Origin: Pseudomonas sp. Bout1
GTDB taxonomy: Bacteria; Pseudomonadota; Gammaproteobacteria; Pseudomonadales; Pseudomonadaceae
DNA length: 64,000 nt
Reading direction: 5' to 3'
Assembly: GCF_034314165.1 (NCBI RefSeq)
Contig: NZ_JAVIWK010000001.1
Coordinates: 2,681,001-2,745,000 of the forward strand
The notes below the pieces were generated by a model that did not search any database, was not told where the DNA came from, and saw nothing but the letters and a program-made list of their open reading frames with translations. The translations under genes and the position numbers were made by a program. Every line of letters begins with the position of its first letter. The stretch's first letter is position 1. Shown in pieces: positions 35,964 through 46,023 of this stretch.

Positions 35964-36443
35964 CTCATCCTTGATGTCGAAAACCGTCGTCGGTTACCCC
36001 GTGCATGTACAGGCCTGCGGTTCTCCTTGAACCTGGGTCGGTGCTCGATACGTCATTTAGCCACGGGGATTTGTCCTACGTATGTAGCGGAAACGAGGGA
36101 CACAACGTGCCATAAAAACCACGTCACTAATTCGTCATTACTGACAGGGAAATAAGATGCAGCTGCACGCCTAGAGCGCTTTAGTGCTTATTAACTAGTT
36201 GATACATAAGACTATTAAAATTTTTCACGAAAATATTCGGCCGCCAAGCAACGGCCAGCTATAGCCAATTTCCTACATTCATTTAATCGTTTCAGCAATG
36301 CACCGTCAGCCAACCCTGGCACGGTTCCCGGCTGTCCGGGTTTCGGGTGACAGACGAGTAAGGGGCGCGATGCTTAAATCCGCTTGATTTCGCCTCAATG
36401 GGGCGTTGTGCGCCTTATCGACACCTCACATGAGAAGGATCTT
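35964..36443. other. Long AT-rich divergent promoter region of luxR and the NRPS
   Basis: These 480 bases contain no gene. The segment around 36170-36240 is markedly AT-rich for this genome (it includes ACTAGTT and ATTAAAATTTTTCACG), with an imperfect dyad CTTAT...ATAAG around AACTAGTT that could be a LuxR-type binding site. I cannot assign a promoter with confidence. AGAAGGAT just before 36444 is the NRPS ribosome binding site. Confidence 0.55.
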
Positions 36444-39400
36444 ATGAAGTTTTTCCCCCTGACCGCCGCACAGCGTGATATCTGGCTGGACCAACTGCGC
36501 CTGGGTGACTCGCCGCTGTACAACATCGGCGGCTATGTCGACCTCACAGGCCCCGTGAATCCTGCATTGATCCAGCGCGCCATAGAGCAACTGGTGGCCA
36601 AGCACGACGCGTTGCGCACGGTGTTGCAGGTGCAGGCCGATGGCTTGCCCCGGCAGGCGTTCGCCGAGGTTGTGGAGGTGTCGGTACCGCAACATGATGT
36701 CTGCGGCTCACCCGATCCCCACCTCGCAGCCCAGGCCTTGATGCAGGATCGGATGGCCCAGGCCTATTCGATGGGCGGTGAACCGTTGTTTCGCTTCTTC
36801 CTGGTCAAGCTTGATGACCAGCATTACCGCCTTGGCACCCAGGCCCACCACCTGATCCTCGATGGTTGGGGCTTTGGCCAGATGCTGCAATCGCTGGCCG
36901 GCATCTACAGCGCCCTCGAACAGGGCCGGCAACCGGACCTTTCAGCGCCGTCCTATGTCGACTTCATTGACAGTGATGAACGCTACCGCGAGTCGGCCCG
37001 TTATGCGCGTGACCGCAGCTACTGGCTGGCCAAATACCAGGCCTTGCCCGAACCCCTGTTGACACCGCGTTACCATGCCAGGGGCCAGGCGCCGAGCAAT
37101 ACCCTGGTGCAGCCATTTCCGGCCGAGCTGCTCAACCGCATGGAGCGCATGGCCAACCGTTACCAGGCGTCGGCCTTCCATGCGTTATTGGCCGCGATGT
37201 ACGTGTATTTCACGCGCACCGGCCAGCGCCAGGAGTGGGTCGTCGGGCTGCCGATCCTTAACCGTTCCAACGCCCGTTTTCGCTCGACCCTGGGGCTGTT
37301 TACCCAGGTGAGTGCAGTGCGCTTGCAGTTCGGCAGCGACACCTCCTTTGGCGCCCTGGTACGCGGTGTGCGCGACCAGCTCAAGCAGGATTTCCGGCAC
37401 CAGCGTTTCCCGCTGAGCGAGATGAATCGCGAATTGGGCGTACTGCGTGCGGACCGTGCCCAGCTCTTTGACCTGTCGGTGTCCTACGAGCAGGATGACC
37501 ATGAGTTTCGCTACGGCCAGGCATCAGCCCGGGCGATCAAGGTCTCCAACCACCATGAACCGTTGCCGATCGCGATCCACTTGCGCAGCAACCGCTACCA
37601 CCACACCGCGTGCCTGCATTGCGTGTACAACGAGGCGTATTTCCAGCCACACGAAGTGCAGGCGCTGGCTGGGCGGTTGGTGTATTTGCTGGAGCAGGGG
37701 CTGGAAAACCCGGCGTTGACGGTGGTGGACTTTTCGTTGGTGACGCCCGCAGAAACCGCGCAGCTGCAATGCTGGAACAGCACCGCCCAGGCGTACCCGG
37801 CGGCGCAGACCCTGCATGCGCGGGTGGAAGCCCAGGCCGCTTTGGCCCCGGGTGCAATCGCCGCGGTGTACAAGGGCCAGACACTGACGTATGGCGAGTT
37901 GAACCAGCGCGCCAATGCCCTGGCGCAACAGTTGTGTGGGCTGGGGGTAAGGCCTGACAACCGCGTTGCGATTGTTGCCCGGCGAAGCCTGGAGACCCTG
38001 GTGGGGTTGCTGGGAATTCTCAAGTCCGGTGCCTGTTATGTGCCGGTTGACCCGGCCCATCCCGCCGAACGCCTGGCCTATCTGCTCGATGACAGCGCGC
38101 CGGTGGCCGTCCTCACACAGTCCGATTTACGGGGGCGCCTGCCGGTGCTGAGTGTACCGGTGATCAACCTGGATCAAGCCACTGCACAATTGGCGCACAA
38201 CCCAGGGGTGGCTGTCACCCCGGCCAACCTCGCCTACGTGATTTATACCTCGGGCTCCACCGGGCTGCCCAAGGGCGTGATGGTCGAGCACCACACCGTG
38301 GCCAATCTGGTGGGCTGGCACTGCCAGGCCTTCGACCTGCACCAGGGTAGCCACACCGCCAGCGTTGCCGGGTTTGGCTTTGATGCCATGGCCTGGGAAG
38401 TCTGGCCGGCACTGTGCGTGGGCGCCACCCTGCACCTGGCACCGGCCCATGACGGCGCCGAAGACATTGACGCACTGCTGGCGTGGTGGTGCACGCAACC
38501 TCTGGACGTGTGCTTCCTACCCACGCCTGTGGCCGAGTACGCCTTCAGCCAGGGCATCGAGCACCCGACCCTGCGTACCTTGCTGATTGGCGGTGACCGC
38601 CTGCGCCAGTTCAACAAGGCGCGCGGTTTTACGGTGATCAACAACTACGGCCCCACCGAAGCCACGGTGGTTGCCACCTCGGGCCGGGTGGAGGTGGGTC
38701 AGGCGTTGCACATTGGCAAGCCCATCGCCAATGCCACGGTCTACCTGTTGGATGAACAGCAGCGACCGGTGCCCATCGGTGTCGCGGGTGAGGTGTACAT
38801 CGGCGGCAATGGCGTGGCGCGAGGCTATCTGAATCGCCCGGAAATGACCGCCGAGCGCTTCCTCGATGACCCTTTCAACCCCGGCCGCATGTACCGCACC
38901 GGTGACCTGGCGCGCTGGCTGCCGGATGGCAACCTCGACTACCTGGGGCGCAATGACGACCAGGTAAAAATCCGTGGCGTGCGTATCGAACTGGGCGAAA
39001 TCGAAGCGGCCCTGGCCGATTATGAGGGCCTCACTGAAGCCGTGGTGCAGGTGCGGGACGGGCAACTGCTGGCCTGGTTCACCGAGCATGCCCCGGTGGC
39101 CATCGGGCTGATCCGTGCCCATCTGCAAGCGCGTTTGCCGGACTACATGCTGCCGCTGGCCTACGTAAAGCTGGCGGCGTTGCCCCTGACTGCCAACGGT
39201 AAGCTCGACCGCAAGGCCTTGCCCGCACCGGGTGCCGATGCATTCATAAGCCGGGCTTACCAGGCCCCGCAAGGCGCCACGGAAACCGCCCTGGCGCAGA
39301 TCTGGGCCGAGGTGCTGCAGGTCGAGCGGGTGGGGCGCCACGATCATTTCTTCGAATTGGGCGGCCATTCGCTGCTGGCCGTCCAACTGGTGCAGCGCAT

Positions 39401-39947
39401 GCGCCAGGCCGGGATGCCGGCGGATGTGCAGGTGTTGTTCGGCCAGCCGACGTTGGCCGCGCTGGCGGCAGCGGTGGGCAAGGGCGTTGAGGTTGATGTG
39501 CCGGCCAACCGGGTTCCCGTGGGTTGCACGCGCATTACCCCGGACCTGCTGGTACTGGCCAGGCTGGACCAAGCCACGATTGAAAGCATCGTCGCAGGCA
39601 TCCCCGGTGGGGCCGCCAATGTGCAGGAGATTTACCCGTTGGCGCCGTTGCAGGAAGGCCTGCTGTATCACCACATCACCGATAAGCGCGATCCCTACCA
39701 GCAACACGCAATGTTCAGCTTTGCCTGCCGCGAACAGTTGGATGCATTTGCCCAGGCGCTGCAACAGGTGATCGACCGCCATGACATCTTGCGCACCAGC
39801 CTGGCGTGGGATGCCATTGAGCAGCCGATGCAAGTGGTATGGCGCGAGGCGCGCCTGCCTGTGGAGCTGGTGAGCCTTGAGGGGGCCCAGTCGTCGACAA
39901 ACTGCGCGAGCGCCAGCGCCCGCTGGATTTGCGCAGGGCCCCACTGA
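36444..39947 (+). CDS. Nonribosomal peptide synthetase, first frame of a broken gene (C-A-T and start of E/C)
   Basis: 1167 codons. Domains: condensation (AAQRDIWLDQ at the start, active site HHLILDG near residue 135, consistent with a lipo-initiating C domain); adenylation (about 460-930) with YTSGSTGLPKG, YGPTEATVV, YRTGDLARWLPDG and NGKLDRKALP; carrier with LGGHS (Ser near 976); then the start of a dual epimerisation/condensation domain (EIYPLAPLQEGLLYHH). The specificity residues read D-A-W-F-L-G-N-V-V-K, the established leucine code in Pseudomonas lipopeptides. The frame fails at about 39890, where loss of one base diverts it to a stop at 39947; the next frame carries on exactly. ATG 36444 follows GAGAAGGAT. 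Confidence 0.88.
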   Translation: MKFFPLTAAQRDIWLDQLRLGDSPLYNIGGYVDLTGPVNPALIQRAIEQLVAKHDALRTVLQVQADGLPRQAFAEVVEVSVPQHDVCGSPDPHLAAQALMQDRMAQAYSMGGEPLFRFFLVKLDDQHYRLGTQAHHLILDGWGFGQMLQSLAGIYSALEQGRQPDLSAPSYVDFIDSDERYRESARYARDRSYWLAKYQALPEPLLTPRYHARGQAPSNTLVQPFPAELLNRMERMANRYQASAFHALLAAMYVYFTRTGQRQEWVVGLPILNRSNARFRSTLGLFTQVSAVRLQFGSDTSFGALVRGVRDQLKQDFRHQRFPLSEMNRELGVLRADRAQLFDLSVSYEQDDHEFRYGQASARAIKVSNHHEPLPIAIHLRSNRYHHTACLHCVYNEAYFQPHEVQALAGRLVYLLEQGLENPALTVVDFSLVTPAETAQLQCWNSTAQAYPAAQTLHARVEAQAALAPGAIAAVYKGQTLTYGELNQRANALAQQLCGLGVRPDNRVAIVARRSLETLVGLLGILKSGACYVPVDPAHPAERLAYLLDDSAPVAVLTQSDLRGRLPVLSVPVINLDQATAQLAHNPGVAVTPANLAYVIYTSGSTGLPKGVMVEHHTVANLVGWHCQAFDLHQGSHTASVAGFGFDAMAWEVWPALCVGATLHLAPAHDGAEDIDALLAWWCTQPLDVCFLPTPVAEYAFSQGIEHPTLRTLLIGGDRLRQFNKARGFTVINNYGPTEATVVATSGRVEVGQALHIGKPIANATVYLLDEQQRPVPIGVAGEVYIGGNGVARGYLNRPEMTAERFLDDPFNPGRMYRTGDLARWLPDGNLDYLGRNDDQVKIRGVRIELGEIEAALADYEGLTEAVVQVRDGQLLAWFTEHAPVAIGLIRAHLQARLPDYMLPLAYVKLAALPLTANGKLDRKALPAPGADAFISRAYQAPQGATETALAQIWAEVLQVERVGRHDHFFELGGHSLLAVQLVQRMRQAGMPADVQVLFGQPTLAALAAAVGKGVEVDVPANRVPVGCTRITPDLLVLARLDQATIESIVAGIPGGAANVQEIYPLAPLQEGLLYHHITDKRDPYQQHAMFSFACREQLDAFAQALQQVIDRHDILRTSLAWDAIEQPMQVVWREARLPVELVSLEGAQSSTNCASASARWICAGPH

Positions 39948-41821
39948 TGGCCCTGGATTATGCCGAAGACCCGCTGAACCGCCGTTGGGTGGGTATGCTG
40001 CGTTTGCATCATCTGGTTAACGATGCCACATCAACCCAGGTGTTGATGGCGCAAATCCAGGCGCATCTGCGTGGCCAGCAACAACAACTTGCGGCGTCGG
40101 TGCCCTATCGCAACATGGTTGCCCAGGCTCTTTCACCTATACGCCAGGCCGGGCACGAAGGGTTCTTTCGGGCGCGACTGGCGGATGTCGACGAGCCGAC
40201 CCTGGCCTTCGGCTTGCAGGAACGCCAGGCGGAACGCCACGCGACCGAGGAAGCCCACCTGCAACTTCCCGACGCCCTCGGCCAACGCCTGCGTGAGCAG
40301 GCTCGCGTGCTGGGCGTCACGGCTGCAAGCCTGTTTCACCTGGCGTGGGCCCAGGTGCTGGGACGCGTGTCCGGCCGTGACGACGTGGTGTTCGGCACCG
40401 TATTGCTGGGACGGTTGCAGGCGGGCGAGGGCGCAGACCGTGCCCTGGGCATGTTCATCAATACCTTGCCGCTGCGGGTGCGCCTGGCCGGGTTGACGGT
40501 GAGCGAGGCGATCAAGGACACCCAGCAGCAACTCAGCGCCTTGCTCGCCCATGAGCAAGCGTCGCTGGCGTTGGCCCAGCGTTGCGCCGGCGTTACGCCG
40601 CTGTTCAACAGCCTGCTGAATTACCGGCATGTCTCGGCCGAGGAACTCCAGGAACTGCTGCCCGGCATTGAGTTGCTCAACAGTGAAGACATCCTCAGTT
40701 ACCCGCTGATGTTGACGGTGGATGACCTGGCCAGCGGTTTCCGGCTCAAGGCCAAGGCGCCTCGCAAGGTCGGCGCCCGGCGCCTGCTGGAGTACCTCGG
40801 CACGGTGCTGGCAGGATTGACCGAGGCGCCGCAAGCGTCGCTGTTCGATGTGCAGGTGCTGCCTGCGGCCGAGCTTCAGCAGCAGTGGGTGGATTTCAAC
40901 GCCACCGAAACCCAATACCCCGAGAACCTGGCCGTCCACGCCCTGTTCGAAGCCCACGCCCGGCACACGCCCCACGCCGTGGCGGTGCAGGCCGGTGAGC
41001 AACAGTTGACGTATCGCCAGCTCAACGAACGCGCCAACCGCCTGGCCTATCACCTGCGCGAGCGAGGAGTGCAGCCGGACTCTCGGGTGGCGCTGTGTGT
41101 GGAGCGCGGGCTGGACCTGGTGGTGGGGTTGTTGGCGATTCTCAAGGCTGGCGGCGCGTATGTGCCGCTGGACCCGGGCTACCCCCGCGAGCGCCTGGCC
41201 TACATGCTGCAAGACAGCGCGCCGGTGGCGTTGCTGGTGCAGGGCGCCACCCGTGACCTGGTGGGAGGCGTGTCGATACCGGTGATCGACTTCGACCATT
41301 GTTCCTGGCATCAGGCCCCCGAGGGCAACCCTCTGGTACCGGGCCTGGGTGCCCGCAACCTGGCCTACGTGATGTACACCTCCGGCTCCACCGGCGTGCC
41401 CAAGGGTGTGATGATTGAACATCGCGGCCTGGCCAATTTGATGCACTGGGGCTCGCAGCTATGCCCGAATGCCGGGGGTGGCGCTTTGCTGCAACGGGCG
41501 CCGTTCAGTTTTGACGGTTCGATATGGGAACTGTTTTGGCCGCTGGCCAGCGGAATGCGCCTGGTCCTCGCGCGCCCCGACGGGCACCGGGAGCCGGCGT
41601 ACCTGGCGCAGGTGATTCGCGAGCAGCAGATCAGCGTGATCAAGTTTGTGCCGGCGATGTTGCAGCAGTTTCTCGACCTGGAAGAGTCCGCCCGGTGCAC
41701 CAGCCTGACCGACGTGTTATGTGGGGGGGCGAACTGTCCGAAGCCCTGGCACGTGGGGTCCAGGCACGCTTGCCCAAGGTGCGCTTGCACAACGTCTACG
41801 GCCCCACCGAGGCCACGGTAG
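39890..41821 (+). pseudogene. NRPS middle fragment (rest of E/C domain and first half of A2)
   Basis: This frame continues the dual E/C domain from VVDKLRERQRPLDLRRAPLM, through LRLHHLVNDATS (HHxxxDx with the final Gly replaced, as in dual domains) and GADRALGMFINTLPLRV. It then runs into adenylation domain 2 with LTYRQLNERANRLAYHL and YTSGSTGVPKGVMIEHRG. After TDVLCGG the frame is lost in a seven-G run at 41723-41729 and ends at 41821 in unrelated residues. One extra base at each break would join all three frames into a single protein of about 2,090 residues. It has no ribosome binding site or start of its own. Confidence 0.85.
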
Positions 41822-42720
41822 ACAGCAGCGCCTGGACCCTGGAACCGGGCGCACCAGTGCCGGCCGTGCAGCTGCCGATTGGCCGGGCGATCAGCAATAC
41901 CCGGCTGTATGTGCTGGATGAGCATGACCGCACGGTACCGCTGGGTGTCAGTGGGCAGCTGCATATCGGCGGGGTCGGCGTGGCGCGCGGGTACCTGGGG
42001 TTGGCACAGATGACGGCCGAACGGTTTATCGACAGCCCGTTTGTCGCGGGAGACCGGCTGTATCGCACCGGCGACCTGGTGCGTTACCTGCCCGACGGGA
42101 ACCTGGAGTTTCTTGGGCGTAATGACTTCCAGGTCAAGTTGCGAGGCGTACGGCTGGAGCTTGGAGAGGTGGAGGCGCGGTTGGCCAGGCACCCGGCGTT
42201 GCGCGAGGTTGCGGTATTGATTCGGGATGAGCGGCTGGTGGCTTATTTCACGGCCCGCGATGGGGTGCCGGGGCTGGAGGCGCTGCGCGCGCATATGCTG
42301 GAGGCATTGCCTGAATACATGGTGCCTGCGGCGTTTGTGCACATCGACATGTGGCCACTTAACCCGGCCGGCAAGCTGGACCGCAAGGCCTTACCGGAGC
42401 CTGGGGCAGAGGCGGTGGTAAGCCGTGCCTATGAGCCGCCTCGGGGCGAGGTGGAAACATTGATCGCCGGGGTATGGGCCCAGGTGCTGAAGCTGGAAAG
42501 GGTAGGGCGCCAGGATCACTTTTTTGAACTGGGCGGCCATTCATTGCTGGCGGTGGGGGTGGTGGCGCGCATGCGCAAGGCGGGGCTGGAGGTGGATGCG
42601 CGGATGTTGTTCAGCCAGCCCACCCTGGCCGGGTTGGCGGGGCTGGTCGGGCACGCGGTGGCGCGGGTGGAGGTGCCTCTGGCGGCGATTCCGCAGTTAG
42701 GGCACCGGCGCAGGATTTAA
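41728..42720 (+). pseudogene. NRPS final fragment (second half of A2 and T2)
   Basis: The frame resumes A2 with GELSEALARGVQARLPKVRL, YGPTEATVDSS, LYRTGDLVRYLPDG, LGRNDFQVKLRGVRLELGEV and NPAGKLDRKALPEPG. Carrier domain 2 (FELGGHSLLAVGV) follows, and the gene stops 60 residues later. There is no thioesterase, epimerase or further condensation domain, so the product could not be released or extended by this protein. The A2 code reads approximately D-G-W-K-L-G-V-V-D-K, which I cannot assign confidently. The type VI cluster starts 131 bases downstream. Confidence 0.82.
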
Positions 42721-42736
42721 GGCTTTCACCCTTGTA

Positions 42737-42764
42737 CCTGTCCGTTACTGCCGTAACGGACAGG
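42737..42764. terminator. Perfect 12-bp inverted repeat between NRPS and tssA
   Basis: CCTGTCCGTTAC and GTAACGGACAGG pair without mismatch around a TGCC loop. TTATTTT follows about ten bases later. It is well placed to end NRPS transcription before the type VI operon. The gap before the T-run is long for a textbook terminator, so an operator or attenuator for tssA is also possible. Confidence 0.6.
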
Positions 42765-42851
42765 CCTGCGCGGATTATTTTCAAACCCCAAGGAATAAAC
42801 CCAGGCCCTCGCCTGTTCTATCCCCAGAACATCTTCAACGAGGGCAGTACG

Positions 42852-43874
42852 ATGGACCTCTCCACCCAAGCGCAACCGCTGGATTTCAGCGCGCTGGCCC
42901 AACCCCTGGGCGACATCGAGCCTTGTGGCGAGAACGTCGAGTACGACCCCGACTTCCTCCAGCTGGAAGAAGAAGCCCTGGGCAAGCCCGAGGTCCAATA
43001 CGGCGACACCATCACCCAGGCCGTCGTGCCCAACTGGAAGCGGGTAATGTCCCTGGCATTGCCGCTGATGCAACGCAGCCGCGACCTGCGCCTGGCCACC
43101 TGGCTGACCCGTGCCCAACTCAACCTCAATGGCATCCACGGCCTCAATGCCGGCCTCGGCCTGATCGAAGCCCTGCTGGTTAAATGCTGGGGCGGCCTGC
43201 ACCCGCAACTCGACCCGGACGACGACCACGACCCGCTGCTGCGCATCAATATCCTCGCCACCCTGTGCGAACCCACCGGCCTGTTGCGCGAGCTGCAGGA
43301 CATGCCCCTGGTGGGCGCCCGCAGTGTCGGCCAGTTCAGCCTGCGTGACCTCGACCTGGCCAGCGGCGAGCAGGGCAGCACTGACGCCCTGGCGATGATC
43401 GACGGCGCCTTTGCCGACGCCGATCCGCAAACCCTGCGCCACACCGAAGCGGCCCTCACCGAAGCCTTGCAGCGCAGCCAGCACATCGAACAATCCCTCA
43501 CCGAACACGTCGGCGTTGGCCGCGCCATCGACCTCGGCGGCCTGGCGACCTTGCTGCGTCGCCAGGCCGACACTGTGCGTCGGCGCCTGCCAGAAAACCC
43601 GTCTGTCGCGACCCACATCGACGCCGGCCCGGCACCGGCCGCAGCCCTGCAGGCCATGGGGGGCGAGATCAGCAGCCGCGAGGACGCGCGTCAGGCCATC
43701 GACCGCCTGTGCACCTATTTCAACACCCACGAACCCGCCAGCCCCGTGCCGTTCCTGCTGCAGCGGGCAAAGAAACTGATCGACAAAAACTTCATGGAAT
43801 TGCTGCAAGACCTCGCCCCCGATGGTCTGGCACAACTGGCGCTGGTCAGCGGTATTCGCCCCGGCAACGACTGA
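42852..43874 (+). CDS. tssA: TssA, type VI secretion cap/baseplate-sheath protein
   Basis: A 340-residue ImpA-family protein. The N-terminal ImpA_N region (PLGDIEPCGENVEYDPDFLQ, then NWKRVMSLALPLMQRSRDLR and CWGGLHPQLD) spans residues about 12-120. The C-terminal part ends FLLQRAKKLIDKNFMELLQD, as in short TssA proteins. TssA primes and coordinates sheath and tube growth. The ATG at 42852 with GAGGG upstream is preferred to the frame's first start at 42732, which falls in the inverted repeat. First gene of the type VI operon. Confidence 0.9.
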   Translation: MDLSTQAQPLDFSALAQPLGDIEPCGENVEYDPDFLQLEEEALGKPEVQYGDTITQAVVPNWKRVMSLALPLMQRSRDLRLATWLTRAQLNLNGIHGLNAGLGLIEALLVKCWGGLHPQLDPDDDHDPLLRINILATLCEPTGLLRELQDMPLVGARSVGQFSLRDLDLASGEQGSTDALAMIDGAFADADPQTLRHTEAALTEALQRSQHIEQSLTEHVGVGRAIDLGGLATLLRRQADTVRRRLPENPSVATHIDAGPAPAAALQAMGGEISSREDARQAIDRLCTYFNTHEPASPVPFLLQRAKKLIDKNFMELLQDLAPDGLAQLALVSGIRPGND

Positions 43875-43909
43875 CCGTCCCCAATCAACCCTCACACTGG
43901 AGCTATCCC

Positions 43910-44410
43910 GTGGCCAAAGAAAGCAGTCAGAAATTCATCGCTCGCAACCGCGCCCCGCGGGTCCAGATCGAGTACGACGTGGAAATCTACGGGGCGGAAA
44001 AAACCGTGCAGTTGCCCTTCGTGATGGGCGTGTTTTCCGACCTCTCCGGCAAACCTGCCGAGCCGTTGCCGCCTGTCGCCGAACGCAAGTTCCTGGAGGT
44101 CGACATCGACAACTTCGACGAACGCCTCAAGTCGATGAAGCCGCGCGTTGCGTTCCAGGTGCCCAACACCCTGACCGGTGAAGGCAACCTGCCGGTGGAG
44201 ATCACCTTCGAAAACATGGACGACTTCACCCCGGCCGCCATCGCCCGCAAGGTGCCGAGCCTCAACCAGTTGCTGACCGCCCGCAGCCAGTTGTCGAACC
44301 TGCTGACCTACATGGACGGCAAGGTTGGCGCTGAAGAGTTGATGGCCAGGCTGCTGGGCGATCCGGCCGTGATGCAAGCATTGAGCAGTGCGCCCAAACA
44401 ACCCGAGTAA
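43910..44410 (+). CDS. tssB: TssB, contractile sheath small subunit
   Basis: A 166-residue VipA/ImpB homologue. It has RAPRVQIEYDVEIYGAEKTV and LPFVMGVFSDLSGKP near the start, the ERKFLEVDIDNFDERLKSMK segment, and FENMDDFTPAAIARKVPSL leading to the C-terminal helices. The start is GTG at 43910, supported by TGGAGCT upstream. With TssC it forms the cytoplasmic contractile sheath. Confidence 0.94.
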   Translation: MAKESSQKFIARNRAPRVQIEYDVEIYGAEKTVQLPFVMGVFSDLSGKPAEPLPPVAERKFLEVDIDNFDERLKSMKPRVAFQVPNTLTGEGNLPVEITFENMDDFTPAAIARKVPSLNQLLTARSQLSNLLTYMDGKVGAEELMARLLGDPAVMQALSSAPKQPE

Positions 44411-44490
44411 CTGATTTTCCCGCTGACTCTGCCGGCGTCCTGATTGCCCCGGCATGGGGACGCTTGTACCCAATTTTCAAGGATACCGTC

Positions 44491-45990
44491 ATGTCCACTA
44501 CACAATCGGAACAGTCCGGACTGCCGCAAGGCGCCACTCAGTTTGATGCCGGCGACTTCGCCAGCCTCCTGCAAAAAGAGTTCAAACCCAAGACCGACAA
44601 GGCCAAGGAAGCAGTGGAAACCGCCGTGCGTACCCTGGCTGAACAGGCGCTGCAAGGCACACACCTGCTCTCCAATGACGTGCTGGGCACCATCGAAGGT
44701 CTGATCGCCGCCCTGGACCAGAAGCTCACCGAGCAGATCAATCACATCCTCCATCACGAGGAGTTCCAGGGCGTGGAAAGTGCCTGGCGCGGCCTGCATT
44801 ACCTGGTGAATAACACCGAGACCGACGAGTCGCTGAAGATTCGGGTGATGAATATTTCCAAGAACGAAGTGCACAAGACCCTGCGCAAGTTCAAGGGCGT
44901 GGCCTGGGACCAGAGCCCGATCTTCAAGAAGCTCTACGAAGAGGAATACGGGCAGTTCGGCGGTGAGCCCTATGGCGCGTTTGTGGCCGACTACTACTTC
45001 AACAACAGTGCGCCGGATGTGGAACTGCTGACCCAGATGGCCCGGGTCAGCGCTGCCGCCCACTGCCCGTTGATCACCGCCGCCGACCCCAGCGTGATGC
45101 TGATGGAGTCCTGGCAGGAACTGGCCAACCCGCGCGACCTGACCAAGATCTTCCAGACCCCCGAGCACGCCGCCTGGCGCGGCTTCCGGGCCAGTGAAGA
45201 TTCGCGCTACGTGGGCCTGGCGATGCCGCGCTTCCTGTCCCGTGCCCCGTACGGCGCCAAGACCAATCCGGTGGAAGACTTCGATTTTGAAGAAACCACC
45301 GACACCGTCGGCAGCAAGGATTTCACCTGGGCCAACGCGGCCTACGCCATGGCGGTAAACATCAACCGCTCGTTCAAGCACTACGGCTGGTGCTCGCAGA
45401 TTCGCGGCATCGAATCCGGCGGTGCGGTGGAAGGCTTGCCCGTGCACACCTTCCCGACGGATGACGGCGGCGTCGATATGACTTGCCCAACCGAAATCGC
45501 CATCAGCGACCGCCGTGAAGCAGAGCTGGCAAAAAACGGTTTCATGCCCCTGGTGCACAAGAAAAACAGCGACCTGGCGGCGTTCATTGGCGCCCAGTCG
45601 ATGCACAAGCCTGCCGAATACGACGACCCGGACGCCACCGCTAACGCCAACCTGGCCGCGCGCCTGCCGTACCTGTTTGCCACTTGCCGTTTCGCTCATT
45701 ACTTGAAGTGCATCGTGCGCGACAAGATCGGCTCGTTCAAAGAGCGCGAAGACATGCAGGTGTGGCTCAACAACTGGATCGGCCGCTACGTGGAACACAA
45801 CCCGGCTACGGCCACCGATGCCGACAAGGCCCGCAAACCCCTGGCCGGCGCCGAAGTGGTGGTGGAGGAGATCGAAGGCAACCCGGGTTACTACGGCGCC
45901 AAGTTCTTCCTGCGCCCGCACTACCAGCTCGAAGGCCTGACCGTGTCGCTGCGCCTGGTCTCCAAACTGCCGTCGACCAAAGCTTCCTGA
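44491..45990 (+). CDS. tssC: TssC, contractile sheath large subunit
   Basis: A 499-residue VipB/ImpC homologue. Typical segments include GVESAWRGLHYLVNNTETDE near residue 90, FGGEPYGAFVADYYF, PEHAAWRGFRASEDSRYVGL, and the C-terminal NPGYYGAKFFLRPHYQLEGL strand that interlocks with TssB. The ATG at 44491 with AAGGAT upstream is chosen over a TTG at 44464. It forms the sheath whose recycling needs the ClpV encoded further along. Confidence 0.95.
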   Translation: MSTTQSEQSGLPQGATQFDAGDFASLLQKEFKPKTDKAKEAVETAVRTLAEQALQGTHLLSNDVLGTIEGLIAALDQKLTEQINHILHHEEFQGVESAWRGLHYLVNNTETDESLKIRVMNISKNEVHKTLRKFKGVAWDQSPIFKKLYEEEYGQFGGEPYGAFVADYYFNNSAPDVELLTQMARVSAAAHCPLITAADPSVMLMESWQELANPRDLTKIFQTPEHAAWRGFRASEDSRYVGLAMPRFLSRAPYGAKTNPVEDFDFEETTDTVGSKDFTWANAAYAMAVNINRSFKHYGWCSQIRGIESGGAVEGLPVHTFPTDDGGVDMTCPTEIAISDRREAELAKNGFMPLVHKKNSDLAAFIGAQSMHKPAEYDDPDATANANLAARLPYLFATCRFAHYLKCIVRDKIGSFKEREDMQVWLNNWIGRYVEHNPATATDADKARKPLAGAEVVVEEIEGNPGYYGAKFFLRPHYQLEGLTVSLRLVSKLPSTKAS

Positions 45991-46023
45991 TAACGCTTTC
46001 CTACCCAAACCAAGGTACTGAAC

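Noticed and set aside
38470..38650. Possible catalytic defect in NRPS module 1 adenylation domain
   Set aside because: All core motifs and a standard leucine code are present, so the domain itself looks sound; only the frameshifts downstream are damaging.
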